DNA of 64,000 nt from Altericroceibacterium indicum (GTDB taxonomy: Bacteria > Pseudomonadota > Alphaproteobacteria > Sphingomonadales > Sphingomonadaceae). The DNA lies in NCBI RefSeq assembly GCF_009828105.1, contig NZ_WTYQ01000003.1, positions 1 through 64,000 of the forward strand, in the 5' to 3' direction. The notes under the pieces were generated by a model. That model had not been told where the DNA came from, searched no databases, and saw nothing but the letters and a program-made list of their open reading frames with translations. Position numbers and translations under genes: made by a program. This document shows positions 48,172 through 57,890 of this stretch, in pieces; within the stretch, counting starts at the first letter, position 1; each line of letters begins with the position of its first letter.

Positions 48172-49302
48172 TTACGCCAGCGCTGCCAGCGTGACCCGGC
48201 GATAGATCCGCGCCAGCGCTTCCAGATCGTCCACCGCCACAGCTTCATCGCGCTTGTGCATCGTCGCATTGACGAGGCCAAATTCTATCACCGGACACAG
48301 ATCTTTGAGGAACCGCGCATCCGATGTGCCGCCGCTGGTGGAGGCTTCTGGCACCACGCCCAATTCCGCTTCCACAGCATCGGCAATCATCTGCGAAAAA
48401 TCACCCGGCGGAGTGAGGAAGGATTCGCCTGAAATAACGGGTTGTGCCGTGCCGCCATGCTTCTTTGCAATGGCGATGACCTGATCGCCCAGCGCCTTGC
48501 CGGTATGCAGATCGTTAAAGCGGATCGAAATGCGCGCTTTGGCCTTTGCGGGGATGACATTATGCGCCGGATTACCGACTTCGATTTCCGTGATTTCGAG
48601 ATTGGATGGCTGGAACCACTCGGTGCCATCATCCAGATGCAGCCCGTCCAGTTCAGCCAGCATCGCTACCAGTTTGGGCACGGGATTATCGGCCAGATGC
48701 GGATAAGCTACATGGCCCTGCACACCTTCCACTTCGAGGAAGATATTGACCGAACCGCGCCGCCCCACTTTCATCATATCGCCAAGCCGGTTCACTGATG
48801 TCGGCTCCCCCACCAGGCACAGATCGGGCTCTTCACCCAATTGGCGGATCAGATCGATCAGCGCGCGTGTGCCATAGATGGCCGGGCCTTCTTCATCGCC
48901 CGTAATGATAAAGCTGATCGTGCCAGCCTCTGCCGGAATGTCCTGCACCGCCGCGATCATCGAAGCGATGGAGCCCTTCATATCGACCGCGCCACGGCCA
49001 TAGAGCAATTCGCCCCGCCGTTCCGGCAGGAAAGGCGCGCTGGTCCACCCTTCGCCCGGAGGGACAACGTCCAAATGACCGGCAAAGGCAAAATGGGGTG
49101 AACCCTCCGGCCCTTTGCGGATGGCAAAGCAGTTTTCCACCGGGCCATCAGGCGCTTCGCCCACAATGAAACGATGGCAGGTAAAGCCCAGCGGTTCGAG
49201 CAAGCCCGCCAGACAATCGAACACCGGACCGACAGCCGGAGTGATGCTTTCACATGCCAGCAGTTTTTCCGCGATGGCGAGAGCCGAGAGCGTCTGTGTC
49301 AT
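48172..49302 (-). CDS. dapE: Succinyl-diaminopimelate desuccinylase
   Basis: 376 residues, M20 family. Metal ligands are in AFAGHLDVVPPG, GRGAVDMKGS and ITGDEEGPA, plus the late His in NATMHKRDEAV. GEPTSVNRLGDMMKVGRRG is typical of DapE. It forms LL-diaminopimelate from the succinylated precursor. It starts 2 bases after the GST gene on the same strand. Confidence 0.96.
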   Translation of the reverse strand: MTQTLSALAIAEKLLACESITPAVGPVFDCLAGLLEPLGFTCHRFIVGEAPDGPVENCFAIRKGPEGSPHFAFAGHLDVVPPGEGWTSAPFLPERRGELLYGRGAVDMKGSIASMIAAVQDIPAEAGTISFIITGDEEGPAIYGTRALIDLIRQLGEEPDLCLVGEPTSVNRLGDMMKVGRRGSVNIFLEVEGVQGHVAYPHLADNPVPKLVAMLAELDGLHLDDGTEWFQPSNLEITEIEVGNPAHNVIPAKAKARISIRFNDLHTGKALGDQVIAIAKKHGGTAQPVISGESFLTPPGDFSQMIADAVEAELGVVPEASTSGGTSDARFLKDLCPVIEFGLVNATMHKRDEAVAVDDLEALARIYRRVTLAALA

Positions 49303-49304
49303 GC

Positions 49305-49967
49305 TCAGGCTTTCACCTCGAACTGTTCGATGATCCAGTCTTCATCCTCAGCGGATTTGATCCAGCTTTGCAGCCAGTCATGTTCCCATACAGCCTGCAT
49401 ATAGCTTTGCGCAAAACCGGGCACGCCGATGCCATAGGTGAGGAAACGGCTGACGATGGGGGCATAAAAAATGTCCGCCGCGCCGAAAGTGCCGAACAGG
49501 AAAGGACCGCCATTGCCGAACCGCGCCCGTGCTTCAGCCCAGAGGCCGAGAATACGGACGATATCGCTCTTGGTTTCTTCGCTCAGCATAATGCCGGGCA
49601 CCCGCCGCCGGATGTTCATCGGGCATTGCCGGCGCAAGGCAAGATAGGAACTGTGCATTTCAGACACCATCGCACGGGCCATACCGCGTGCCGCGTCTTC
49701 CTTGGGCCAGAAGCGATCGCGCCCGACCTTGTCAGCCAGATAATCCATAATGGCGAGGCTGTCCCAAATGACCGCTTCGCCATCCCACAGGATCGGCACT
49801 TTGCCGGAGGATGGAAGGAATTCGCCTTGCTCGCGCTTGGCCGCTTCCCAATCTTCCCCGTAAAGGCTGACTTTCAATTCTTCGAAAGGGAGGCCCGATT
49901 GCTTCGCCGCCAGCCAGCCACGCAATGACCAGCTGGAATAATTCTTATTGCCGATAATAAGCTTCAT
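49305..49967 (-). CDS. Glutathione S-transferase family protein
   Basis: 220 residues. The thioredoxin-like N-terminal domain has NKNYSSWSLRGWLAAKQSG, with the Ser/Arg region that binds glutathione; the helical C-terminal domain follows. The substrate is unknown. It is immediately upstream of dapE, so they are co-transcribed. A typical cytosolic enzyme. Confidence 0.85.
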   Translation of the reverse strand: MKLIIGNKNYSSWSLRGWLAAKQSGLPFEELKVSLYGEDWEAAKREQGEFLPSSGKVPILWDGEAVIWDSLAIMDYLADKVGRDRFWPKEDAARGMARAMVSEMHSSYLALRRQCPMNIRRRVPGIMLSEETKSDIVRILGLWAEARARFGNGGPFLFGTFGAADIFYAPIVSRFLTYGIGVPGFAQSYMQAVWEHDWLQSWIKSAEDEDWIIEQFEVKA

Positions 49968-50037
49968 GCTCGTCCCTTCAACTTAACCTGCGGCCTAATC
50001 AGTCTGCCGCGCCGTGTCGAGGGCGAAGGGGAAACTC

Positions 50038-50679
50038 TTATAGGCGGCTATCGGCCAGAACCGCCGCGCGCAGCTCTGCAATGCCCATGCCCTTTTCCGC
50101 CGAAGTGACGTGCAGCTGTGGGAAACAGGCTGGATGCTTACGCGAAGCGGCTTCCACCGCAGCGCGGGTTGCTTCCAGTTCTTCTGCCTTGATCTTGTCA
50201 GCCTTGGTCAGCACCAGACGATAGCCAACCGCCGCCTGATCGAGCATCTCCATCATTTCTAAATCCACCGGCTTCAGCCCATGGCGGGAATCGATGAGCA
50301 CGAGGGTCCGCTTGAGCACCACCCGGCCGCGCAGATAATCGCGCACCAGCTTCTTCCACTTTTCGACGACCTTCACCGGAGCCTTGGCAAAGCCATAGCC
50401 CGGCATATCGATAAAGCGGAACTGGGTCGGTGTGCCGATTTCGAAGAAGTTCAATTCCTGCGTCCGCCCCGGTGTCACCGAAGCGCGCGCGATGGATTTG
50501 CGCCCGGTCAGCGCATTGATGAGCGAACTTTTCCCGACATTGGAGCGGCCTGCAAAGGCCACTTCGGGATATTCCGGCTCAGGAAGAAATTGCAGCTGCG
50601 GGGCGGATAGAAGAAAATCTACCCGCCCGGAAAACAGCTTGCGCGCTTCTTCAATCAGATCCTGATCTTGCTCGCTCAC
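50038..50679 (-). CDS. engB: Ribosome biogenesis GTPase EngB/YsxC
   Basis: 213 residues of the YihA family. G1 is GRSNVGKSSLI (about 44-54), G3 is DMPGYGFAKAP and G4 is LTKADK. It helps late assembly of the 50S subunit. It is the last gene of the rpmH-rnpA-yidD-yidC-engB block, 7 bases after yidC. Confidence 0.96.
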   Translation of the reverse strand: MSEQDQDLIEEARKLFSGRVDFLLSAPQLQFLPEPEYPEVAFAGRSNVGKSSLINALTGRKSIARASVTPGRTQELNFFEIGTPTQFRFIDMPGYGFAKAPVKVVEKWKKLVRDYLRGRVVLKRTLVLIDSRHGLKPVDLEMMEMLDQAAVGYRLVLTKADKIKAEELEATRAAVEAASRKHPACFPQLHVTSAEKGMGIAELRAAVLADSRL

Positions 50680-50686
50680 GTGATGG

Positions 50687-52450
50687 TCAGTCCTTGGACT
50701 TGCTCTTGGCAGCCTCGGCCTGAGCCTTGAGCTGCGGATGCTTGGAATAAAGGTAACGCTGCTGCGCCAGTGTCAGGCAGTTGGAGGTAATCCAGTACAG
50801 CAGCAGACCTGCCGCAAATGGCGCCATCACAAACATCAGCACCCATGGCATAATCATGAACATCTGCTGTTGCACAGGGTCCTGCGCGCTCGGATTGAGC
50901 TTGAATTGCAGGAACATGGTGATGCCCAGCAGCAACGCCAGCACACCAATCGCCAGGAAGCTTGGCGGCGTGAAGGGCAACAGGCCGAACAGGTTGAGAA
51001 TGGTTGCCGGATCAGGTGCGGAAAGATCGTGAATCCACAAGATAAAGGGCTTGTGGCGCATTTCGATCGCCAGCAGCAGAGTCTTGTAAAGCGCAAAGAA
51101 GATCGGGATCTGCAACACCAGCGGCAAACAGCCCGCCAGCGGATTGACGCCCTCTTCCTTATAGAGCTTCATGATCTCCTGCTGCTGCTTCTGCTTATCG
51201 TCCTTATAGCGTTCCTGGATGACTTTCATCTTCGGCTGGACGGCCCGCATCGACGCCATGGACTTGAACTGGCGCTGGGCAACCGGGAACATCAGACCGC
51301 GAATGATCACGGTCAGCAGAATGATGGCCACGCCGAAATTGCCGACCAGACCGTAAATCTTCTTTAGCAGGAGGAAGATCGGGCGTTCGAACCAGCGGAA
51401 CCAGCCCCAGTCAATCGCCAGACCAAAATTCGAAATGCCCTGATCCTGATAGGCATCCAGAACATCGCTTTCCTTCGCGCCCACGAAAAGCTGCGTATCG
51501 CGTGTGAACTGCTTGCCGGGGTTCACCGTCACCGGATCGTAGATCACGTCAGCGCGGAATTTATCATTGCCGAGCGAACGGAAGTCAGATCGCGTGGAGG
51601 CACCTTCCTGCGGGATAAGGGCGGAAAGCCAGTAAATATCGGTGAAGCCGATCCATTCGGTTTCACCCGGAACAGATATTGTGCCGCTCTCGGCAACATC
51701 GCTGTAATTATTGCTGAAGTTCACCGCGTCATCAAACGCGCCGATCGGGCCGGAATGCACGTTCCACGTGTCCTGGCTCGCCGTGCGGCTGGTGCGGTTG
51801 ATGAAGCTGTAAGGCTGAACAACAATCGCCCCCGTGCCACGGTTGACCACCATCTGCTTCACATCGAGCATGTAATGGTCATCAATCGAGAAACGCACGC
51901 GGAAAGTCTGGCCTTCACCATTGTCCCAGCTCAGCGTCACAGGCTTTTCGTGGGTCAGTACTTTGCTGTCAGCCGTCCAGACCGTTTGTGCATTGGGCAG
52001 CTTCACGCCGTCACCGATCCAGCCGAACTGCGCAAATTGCTGCGCGGGCGTTCCGGCGGGGGAAAAGAGGCGAACCGGGCCGCTGTCCTTGGCAACCGTC
52101 TGGCGATGCGTTTTCAGCAACACATCATCAAGGCGCGCGCCAACGGGATTGATCGAACCGGCCACTTCAGGCGCATCAATCTTGATCCGGTCCTTTGAAG
52201 CCAGAACGGTCTTGAGATCCTTTGCCTCTTCAGCAATTTCGGTTGGGTCTGTCAGGCCGCCTTCACGCGTATGGCGAACAGATTTGTCTTTTTCGTCTGA
52301 CGCGACATTGCTGACGGGTGCGCTCGCTAAAGCATCGCTCTGCGATACTTGCGCGGGTTCTGGGTAGAGCTTGCCGACGGCAAAGTCCCAACCGAACAGC
52401 ACCACAGCGCTCAGCACGACTGCAAGGATAAGATTACGCTGATTGTCCAC
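50687..52450 (-). CDS. yidC: Membrane protein insertase YidC
   Basis: 587 residues. An N-terminal membrane anchor (LILAVVLSAVVLFGWDFAVG) is followed by a large periplasmic beta domain (about 60-350) and the core of five helices, with the cytoplasmic loop KDDKQKQQQEIMKLYKEEGV. It inserts proteins into the inner membrane together with or without Sec. A short basic C terminus ends the protein. Confidence 0.97.
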   Translation of the reverse strand: MDNQRNLILAVVLSAVVLFGWDFAVGKLYPEPAQVSQSDALASAPVSNVASDEKDKSVRHTREGGLTDPTEIAEEAKDLKTVLASKDRIKIDAPEVAGSINPVGARLDDVLLKTHRQTVAKDSGPVRLFSPAGTPAQQFAQFGWIGDGVKLPNAQTVWTADSKVLTHEKPVTLSWDNGEGQTFRVRFSIDDHYMLDVKQMVVNRGTGAIVVQPYSFINRTSRTASQDTWNVHSGPIGAFDDAVNFSNNYSDVAESGTISVPGETEWIGFTDIYWLSALIPQEGASTRSDFRSLGNDKFRADVIYDPVTVNPGKQFTRDTQLFVGAKESDVLDAYQDQGISNFGLAIDWGWFRWFERPIFLLLKKIYGLVGNFGVAIILLTVIIRGLMFPVAQRQFKSMASMRAVQPKMKVIQERYKDDKQKQQQEIMKLYKEEGVNPLAGCLPLVLQIPIFFALYKTLLLAIEMRHKPFILWIHDLSAPDPATILNLFGLLPFTPPSFLAIGVLALLLGITMFLQFKLNPSAQDPVQQQMFMIMPWVLMFVMAPFAAGLLLYWITSNCLTLAQQRYLYSKHPQLKAQAEAAKSKSKD

Positions 52451-52508
52451 GGATAATCCCTAGATTCTGGCCTTAAAAGACTTGGTCAACATAAGGCCAC
52501 GCCGGTTA

Positions 52509-52721
52509 TCACGGCACCGGATCATAGCCATGTCCCCCCCAGGGGTGGCAGCGCAATAACCGCTTAAGGGCCAACCATCCACCCTTGATTGCCCCATATT
52601 TTGCGATTGCCTGAATGGCATACTCACTACAGGAGGGTGCATAGCGGCATGTGGGCGGCAAAATGCGCGACGGGCCGAGCTGCCAAATCCGGGCAATAAG
52701 GATCAATATCCGCCCGATCAT
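52509..52721 (-). CDS. yidD: Membrane protein insertion efficiency factor YidD
   Basis: 70 residues. CRYAPSCSEYAIQAIAKYG, then HPWGGHGYDPVP, are the hallmarks. It acts at the inner face of the membrane near YidC. It overlaps rnpA by 4 bases. Confidence 0.95.
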   Translation of the reverse strand: MIGRILILIARIWQLGPSRILPPTCRYAPSCSEYAIQAIAKYGAIKGGWLALKRLLRCHPWGGHGYDPVP

Positions 52722-53119
52722 GGCACTTTCCGGTTGTCTGAACCACGGCCCCGGCCGCCGCCTTTGCTACGCCTGCCGCCGCCACGCGATGGCGGATCGC
52801 CTTTACCTTTACGTGCCCGATCAAGCGCTACGCTCAATTCATCACGCATTTTGGCAAAGTCACGTTCGACACCGCCCGCCCGGCCGATCATCACATGATC
52901 GTGATTCTCAAGCCCTTCTGTAGCCAGCGAATCACGCAGCAATTCACGAAACCGCCGTTTCATCCGATTGCGGACAACGGCATTGCCGATCTTCTTGGTG
53001 ACAGTAATGCCATAGCGCTTGCCCTGCCCATTGTTGGGGAAAGCAAGCAACACAAAACCGGGACGTGCGACTCGCAAGCCCCGGTTAGCAGCAAGAAAAT
53101 CGGCGCGGCGCGTGAGCAC
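52718..53119 (-). CDS. rnpA: Ribonuclease P protein component
   Basis: 133 residues from the GTG at 53119. The RNA-binding RNR box KIGNAVVRNRMKRRFRELLRD matches RnpA; the start LTRRADFLAANRG fits the family N terminus. The C-terminal 25 residues are a basic Gly/Arg-rich tail not seen in E. coli. A longer frame starting inside rpmH (53209) is possible but unsupported. It helps the RNase P RNA mature tRNA 5' ends. Confidence 0.93.
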   Translation of the reverse strand: MLTRRADFLAANRGLRVARPGFVLLAFPNNGQGKRYGITVTKKIGNAVVRNRMKRRFRELLRDSLATEGLENHDHVMIGRAGGVERDFAKMRDELSVALDRARKGKGDPPSRGGGRRSKGGGRGRGSDNRKVP

Positions 53120-53147
53120 CGCGATTTTCCGGGAGGGCTGTTCGCCC

Positions 53148-53282
53148 TCAGGCAGAGAGTTTCTTGCGGCCACGAGCGCGACGGGCACGCAGAACCTTGC
53201 GGCCACCAACAGTGGCTTTACGGGCGCGGAAACCGTGGCGGCGCTTGCGCACGAGGTTACTCGGCTGAAAAGTGCGCTTCAT
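53148..53282 (-). CDS. rpmH: Ribosomal protein L34
   Basis: 44 residues: [20 protein letters not shown] and the basic C terminus, full length. A longer frame exists upstream, but this ATG gives the universal start. First gene of the rpmH-rnpA-yidD-yidC-engB block. Confidence 0.98.
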   Translation of the reverse strand: MKRTFQPSNLVRKRRHGFRARKATVGGRKVLRARRARGRKKLSA

Positions 53283-53334
53283 CGTCTCAATCCTCAAAAA
53301 TTCTGTCAGAGTGTTCCGCCCGATGCGAAACACA

Positions 53335-53366
53335 AAAGAAAAGGGCCGCCCGTAAAGACGGCCTTC
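53335..53366 (-). terminator. Rho-independent terminator for the periplasmic ClpP-like gene
   Basis: On the minus strand GGCCG-N10-CGGCC is followed by CTTTTCTTTT, just downstream of the stop at 53383. Confidence 0.55.
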
Positions 53367-53382
53367 GAATAGAAACGCGCGC

Positions 53383-54105
53383 TTACTGAAGCAGCGCGCT
53401 CAAGTCAAGATATGCAAGCCGTGGTGCCGAATTTGCAGCCTGTGTCCAGCGGCGCATATCCTGCGCATCCAGCCACAGGGCATCTTCATGGGCAACCGAA
53501 TTGGTCATCGCATAGAATGCTTTGGCCTGTTCAGCGTCAAAACCCATTTCCTTATAATAGGCAAGATATTTGAGGTTTTCAGGCGATGTGGCTGCGTAAG
53601 AGGTAGCTTCACGGCCAGAATCATCGAGCCATGCGTGAACCGCAAATTCTGCGCCATTATCGATTCGACGGGTAACGCCTGAGAAAAACAATTCCACAGC
53701 GCCCGAACGAACTGAGCCATCAGCAGGAACATGTGTTGCAAGGCCAGCCGCGCGAATCAGGCGGCCCAGACGCAGATTGGCATGATCGTCGAACGTGCCG
53801 GGGCACTCGACCATTTCCAGCACCTCCAGTTCAGGGAAAGCCTGCATCATTGCGGCGAATTGGCCCGGTGTGCGCTCGTCCGTAATGTCGAGCAGAGCCA
53901 CGCGATGTTCGTCCAGCACCCGGAACGGGCCAAACCGGGCAATCGCTTCATGCTCGATCCTTTGAACCGAGGGGCCATTATAGCGATAGGCACTGCCGGT
54001 GATGGTGGTCTGGTTGTAAGCAGCCGCTTCATACGCCGTTTCAGCATAGGCGGGCGTAGCCACCAAAGCCGCGAAACAAGCAAGAAGAGCAGTAAATCGA
54101 ACCAT
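53383..54105 (-). CDS. Periplasmic protein resembling the ClpP/crotonase fold (COG3904-like)
   Basis: 240 residues with signal peptide (ATPAYAE, about residue 21). The order of elements [58 protein letters not shown] and [11 protein letters not shown] mimics the ClpP-like periplasmic family: a strand with a PGG-like turn, a nucleophile-Ser helix, then the His strand. Here the PGG turn is PGT and the Ser is in RSGA. Protease activity is an inference from this resemblance and may be lost. Its C-terminal part (about 150-240) is unassigned. Confidence 0.6.
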   Translation of the reverse strand: MVRFTALLACFAALVATPAYAETAYEAAAYNQTTITGSAYRYNGPSVQRIEHEAIARFGPFRVLDEHRVALLDITDERTPGQFAAMMQAFPELEVLEMVECPGTFDDHANLRLGRLIRAAGLATHVPADGSVRSGAVELFFSGVTRRIDNGAEFAVHAWLDDSGREATSYAATSPENLKYLAYYKEMGFDAEQAKAFYAMTNSVAHEDALWLDAQDMRRWTQAANSAPRLAYLDLSALLQ

Positions 54106-54228
54106 AATGGGACATTTACAGGAATAGACCTGCCCCTTTCACAAGGAATAGGGTTACCCAATCTTAACCATTTGCCATCGTGAGGCGCAGAAATGCTGCG
54201 ATATGGCGGAATGGAGCGAGGGGGTAGT

Positions 54229-55737
54229 GTGGTAGCTTTGGTCAGCACGGTCGCTTATCTCGGGCTCGAAGCGCGCCGGGTGGAGGTTCAGTGCCAGATC
54301 GCCCCCGGACTGCCGCGATTCGCCATTGTTGGCCTGCCGGATAAAGCCGTGGGCGAAAGCCGCGAGCGGGTACAATCCGCCCTTGCCTCCATGGGGCTGG
54401 CCCTGCCCCCTAAGCGAATCGTCATTAACCTTTCTCCGGCTGATCTGCCCAAGGAAGGCTCGCATTATGATCTGGCCGTGGCACTGGCATTGCTGGCCGC
54501 GATGGGCGTGACCGATGCTGAGCAATTGGCCGATTGGGTGGTAGTGGGTGAATTATCGCTCGACGGACGGATCGCCCCTTCCCCCGGTGTCCTGCTCGCC
54601 GCGCTTCATGCCAGCGAAATGGAAAAGGGCCTGATCTGCCCCGCCTCCCAAGGCTCCGAGGCACGCTGGGCGAGCGGTGTCCCCATCCTCGCCGCGCCTG
54701 ATCTGGTGAGCCTGCTCAATCATTTGAAAGGCACGCAGCGTCTGCCCGACCCGCAACCCGGGGAAGCGATCACAGAATATAAGGGGCCAGACCTCAAGCA
54801 GGTGAAAGGTCAGGAAACCGCCCGCCGTGCGCTGGAGATTGCCGCCGCAGGTTCGCATAATCTGCTGATGTCCGGCCCACCCGGTGCTGGCAAAAGCCTG
54901 CTGGCGGCCTGCCTCCCCGGAATTTTGCCCGAACTCACCCCCGTCGAAGCGCTGGAAAGTTCCATGGTGGCATCTGTCGCCGGCTTGTTGGAAAATGGCC
55001 GTATCAGCCGCACGCGCCCATTCCGCGCACCGCATCATTCCGCTTCCATCGCCGCACTGACGGGCGGAGGTTTGAAAGTGCGCCCCGGTGAAGTCAGCAT
55101 GGCGCATCTGGGTGTGCTGTTTCTCGACGAATTGCCCGAATTTCAGCGTGCCGCGCTCGATTCACTGCGCCAGCCGCTGGAAACAGGGGAAGTCAGCGTG
55201 GCGCGCGCCAATGCCCATGTCACTTACCCCGCCCGCGTACAGTTGATTGCAGCCATGAACCCATGCCGTTGCGGCCATTTAGGCGATGCGGCGCTCGCCT
55301 GTTCCCGCGCCCCGCGCTGTGCCGCCGATTATCAAAGCAAGGTTTCCGGCCCACTGCTCGACCGAATCGACCTGCATGTTGATGTTGATCCGGTGCGGGC
55401 AGTGGATCTGGCCTTGCCGCCACCCAAGGAAGGCTCCGCGCAAGTGAAGCGCCGGGTCTGCGCTGCACGTTCCATTCAGACCGAGCGGCTCCACGGCACC
55501 ACCATGCGCAGCAATGCCGAGCTGGAGGGCGATTATCTGGAGCGTTTCGCCACGCCGGACGACGCGGGCCGCCAGCTTTTGCTGCAAGCTGCCGAAGCGA
55601 TGAAACTATCCGCGCGGGGCTACACCCGCATGTTGCGCGTCGCCCGCACCATTGCCGATCTGGCAGGGGCCGAGCAGATAGCGCGGGTGCATATTGCCGA
55701 AGCGCTGAGCTATCGCCGCCAACCGCCCCGCGCCTGA
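54229..55737 (+). CDS. comM: YifB/ComM family Mg-chelatase-like AAA ATPase
   Basis: 502 residues from the GTG at 54229, with GGAGCGAGGGGG upstream. N-terminal VALVSTVAYLGLEARRVEVQ and GLPDKAVGESRERV are family hallmarks; Walker A is SGPPGAGKSLL and Walker B VLFLDELPEF. ComM is a helicase that supports integration of incoming DNA by branch migration in natural transformation. An upstream ATG (54193) would add 12 residues without family similarity. No other competence gene is nearby. Confidence 0.93.
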   Translation: MVALVSTVAYLGLEARRVEVQCQIAPGLPRFAIVGLPDKAVGESRERVQSALASMGLALPPKRIVINLSPADLPKEGSHYDLAVALALLAAMGVTDAEQLADWVVVGELSLDGRIAPSPGVLLAALHASEMEKGLICPASQGSEARWASGVPILAAPDLVSLLNHLKGTQRLPDPQPGEAITEYKGPDLKQVKGQETARRALEIAAAGSHNLLMSGPPGAGKSLLAACLPGILPELTPVEALESSMVASVAGLLENGRISRTRPFRAPHHSASIAALTGGGLKVRPGEVSMAHLGVLFLDELPEFQRAALDSLRQPLETGEVSVARANAHVTYPARVQLIAAMNPCRCGHLGDAALACSRAPRCAADYQSKVSGPLLDRIDLHVDVDPVRAVDLALPPPKEGSAQVKRRVCAARSIQTERLHGTTMRSNAELEGDYLERFATPDDAGRQLLLQAAEAMKLSARGYTRMLRVARTIADLAGAEQIARVHIAEALSYRRQPPRA

Positions 55738-55744
55738 AGCACGA

Positions 55745-56380
55745 TCAATCGAGCAGGCCGTAAGCTTTCAAATCCGCTTCAAGGCTTTTGGCGTCATGGA
55801 AATGATGGGCATTCCAGCCACATTCGCGCGCCGCTTTAATATTGGCCGGATTGTCATCAATGAAGAGCAATTCATGCCCCGGATAGCCAAAACGCTCTTC
55901 TGACAGTGCGTAAATCGCCGGATCGGGCTTGGCCATCTTCTCTTGCCCCGACACCACAATGTCGCGGAAATGATCGAAGATTGGTTCTGTGGGGCGAAAT
56001 TCCGCCCAGAAAGGCACGGCAAAATTGGTCAGCGCGTAAAGCGGCACATCCCGCGCGGCCAATCGCTCCACCAATTCATGCGTGCCGGGGATGTGGCCGG
56101 GAATGGTTTCGAGAAAGCGCGTGGCATAGGCTTCGATAATATGGGCATGATCAGGGAACTGGAGCTTCTTTTCCGCTACCATCTCCGCCAGTTCACGCCC
56201 GGCATCATGTTCAAAATGCCATTCTTCAGTCACGACATTGGCCAGAAACCAGTCCAGCTCTGCCGGATCACGAATCAATTTGGCAAACAGCAGGCGCATG
56301 TCCCAACGGATCAGGACCTTGCCCACATCAAACACCACAGCTTTGATCGGGGCTTTGATCGTTCGATCCGCATTATCCAT
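55745..56380 (-). CDS. HAD-superfamily hydrolase (subfamily IA)
   Basis: 211 residues from the ATG at 56380 (AGAAGG upstream). Motif I is VVFDVGKVLIRWD, where the second Asp is replaced as in many HAD-IA epoxide-hydrolase-like members. Motif II is ALTNF, motif III a Lys in GQEKMAKPDP, and motif IV is FIDDNPANI. It is probably a sugar-phosphate or nucleotide phosphatase; substrate unknown. Confidence 0.85.
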   Translation of the reverse strand: MDNADRTIKAPIKAVVFDVGKVLIRWDMRLLFAKLIRDPAELDWFLANVVTEEWHFEHDAGRELAEMVAEKKLQFPDHAHIIEAYATRFLETIPGHIPGTHELVERLAARDVPLYALTNFAVPFWAEFRPTEPIFDHFRDIVVSGQEKMAKPDPAIYALSEERFGYPGHELLFIDDNPANIKAARECGWNAHHFHDAKSLEADLKAYGLLD

Positions 56381-56540
56381 GGCAGCGCCTTCTCTCTTGC
56401 TTTTCAAAAACCCATGCAAAAAGCCCGTTCACCCATCTGCCCTTAACGCATGATACGCTGCGGGGCAGATGGATGAACAGGCCATTCGCAAACACCATTG
56501 CATGCAGAGCTTGTGGCCCTGCTGCATGGTCAGGGAATGA

Positions 56541-56666
56541 TTAGCCCTGACGCGCTTTGAAGCGACGGTTTGTCTTGTTGATCACATAGGTCCGGCCGCG
56601 ACGACGGATGACGCGGCAATCGCGGTGGCGGTTCTTCAGCGACTTGAGGCTGTTACGAATCTTCAT
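56541..56666 (-). CDS. rpmJ: Ribosomal protein L36 (zinc-free form)
   Basis: 41 residues, starting [17 protein letters not shown] and ending RRFKARQG. Three of the four zinc-binding ligands of the canonical form are absent (only one Cys), so this is the C-minus type usual in Alphaproteobacteria. A GGAAAG ribosome site precedes the ATG. It is a short gene between the HAD hydrolase and galE genes. Confidence 0.95.
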   Translation of the reverse strand: MKIRNSLKSLKNRHRDCRVIRRRGRTYVINKTNRRFKARQG

Positions 56667-56756
56667 CTTGGCGGCTTTCCAATAAAATTTGGGCACCGGG
56701 GATAGCCCCGATGCCATCAATTCAGGCGCGCTCGTTAAGCCGAGCGCATCTGCGAG

Positions 56757-57779
56757 TCAAGTTTCGTTACGAATTTCGGTCAGTTTCCGTTCCCACGCCA
56801 GCGCATGGGTAATAATTTCGTCCAGATCAGCATGCTGTGGCTGCCATGGAAGCACCTGCTTGATACGCCGATTGTCAGAAATAAGCGAATCAGGGTCGCC
56901 TGCCCGGCGCGGAGCCATCACACGCGTAATCGTGCGGTTGGTCGTCCGGTCCACCGCATCCAGCACTTCGAGCACAGAGAAGCCCCGGCCATAGCCGCAA
57001 TTCATCGTCATGGATTCGGTGGAATCAGCGATCAGCTTCTCCAGCGCCAGCACGTGAGCGGCAGCAAGATCGCTCACATGTATATAATCGCGCACGCCGG
57101 TGCCATCGGGCGTGTCGTAATCCGTGCCAAACACGCCAACGCTTTCGCGCTTACCCAGCGCAGCTTCCACCGCCACCTTGATAAGATGCGTCGCGCCAGC
57201 CGTCGATTGCCCACTGCGCGCTTCAGGATCAGCGCCTGCGACATTGAAATAACGCAAGGCGCAATAATTGATCGGATGGGCCGCTGCCGTGTCCGCCAGC
57301 ATCTGTTCGGTCATCAACTTTGACCAGCCGTAAGGGTTGATCGGCTGCTTGGGCGTGTCTTCCGTGACCGGCGATTCTTCTGGAATGCCATACGTCGCCG
57401 CTGTTGAACTGAAGATAAAGTGTTTGAGGCCGCCCTTCACTGCCGCTTCAATCAATGCCCGGCTCTTCACCGTATTGTTGTGATAATATTTGAGCGGGTC
57501 TTCCACCGATTCCGGCACCACGATGGACCCTGCAAAATGCATGATCGCCTGCGTGCCCTGTTCGGCAAAAATCCGTGCCAGCAGCGCACTATCTTCAATA
57601 TCGCCTTCATAAAGCGGCACCCCATCCGGGATGGCAAAGCGAAAACCAGTGGTCAGATTATCGATCACCGCCACCGGCCAGCCCGCATCTTTCAGCGCCA
57701 GCACGGCATGACTGCCAATATAACCTGCACCGCCAGTAACAAGCACGGGGCATTTACGGGTCGCATCCATGACAGTCAT
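56757..57779 (-). CDS. galE: UDP-glucose 4-epimerase
   Basis: 340 residues from the ATG at 57779 (an ATG 9 bases inward is possible). GGAGYIGSHAVLAL binds NAD; YGWSKLMTEQ is the catalytic Tyr-Lys pair; DYIHVSDLAAAHVLAL is the family motif. It interconverts UDP-glucose and UDP-galactose, feeding surface glycans such as the product of the 4.7-7.4 kb genes. A longer open frame extends upstream, but the family start is clear. Confidence 0.95.
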   Translation of the reverse strand: MTVMDATRKCPVLVTGGAGYIGSHAVLALKDAGWPVAVIDNLTTGFRFAIPDGVPLYEGDIEDSALLARIFAEQGTQAIMHFAGSIVVPESVEDPLKYYHNNTVKSRALIEAAVKGGLKHFIFSSTAATYGIPEESPVTEDTPKQPINPYGWSKLMTEQMLADTAAAHPINYCALRYFNVAGADPEARSGQSTAGATHLIKVAVEAALGKRESVGVFGTDYDTPDGTGVRDYIHVSDLAAAHVLALEKLIADSTESMTMNCGYGRGFSVLEVLDAVDRTTNRTITRVMAPRRAGDPDSLISDNRRIKQVLPWQPQHADLDEIITHALAWERKLTEIRNET

Positions 57780-57890
57780 GTGAGAATAATCCGGACAATG
57801 AAGATAGAATAAGGAACGCAGCGCGTGAACAATAGCTGTCGTATTCACTTCCTTGATGCAACCCGAATAGTGCCCATGCGTTGCAAGCCC

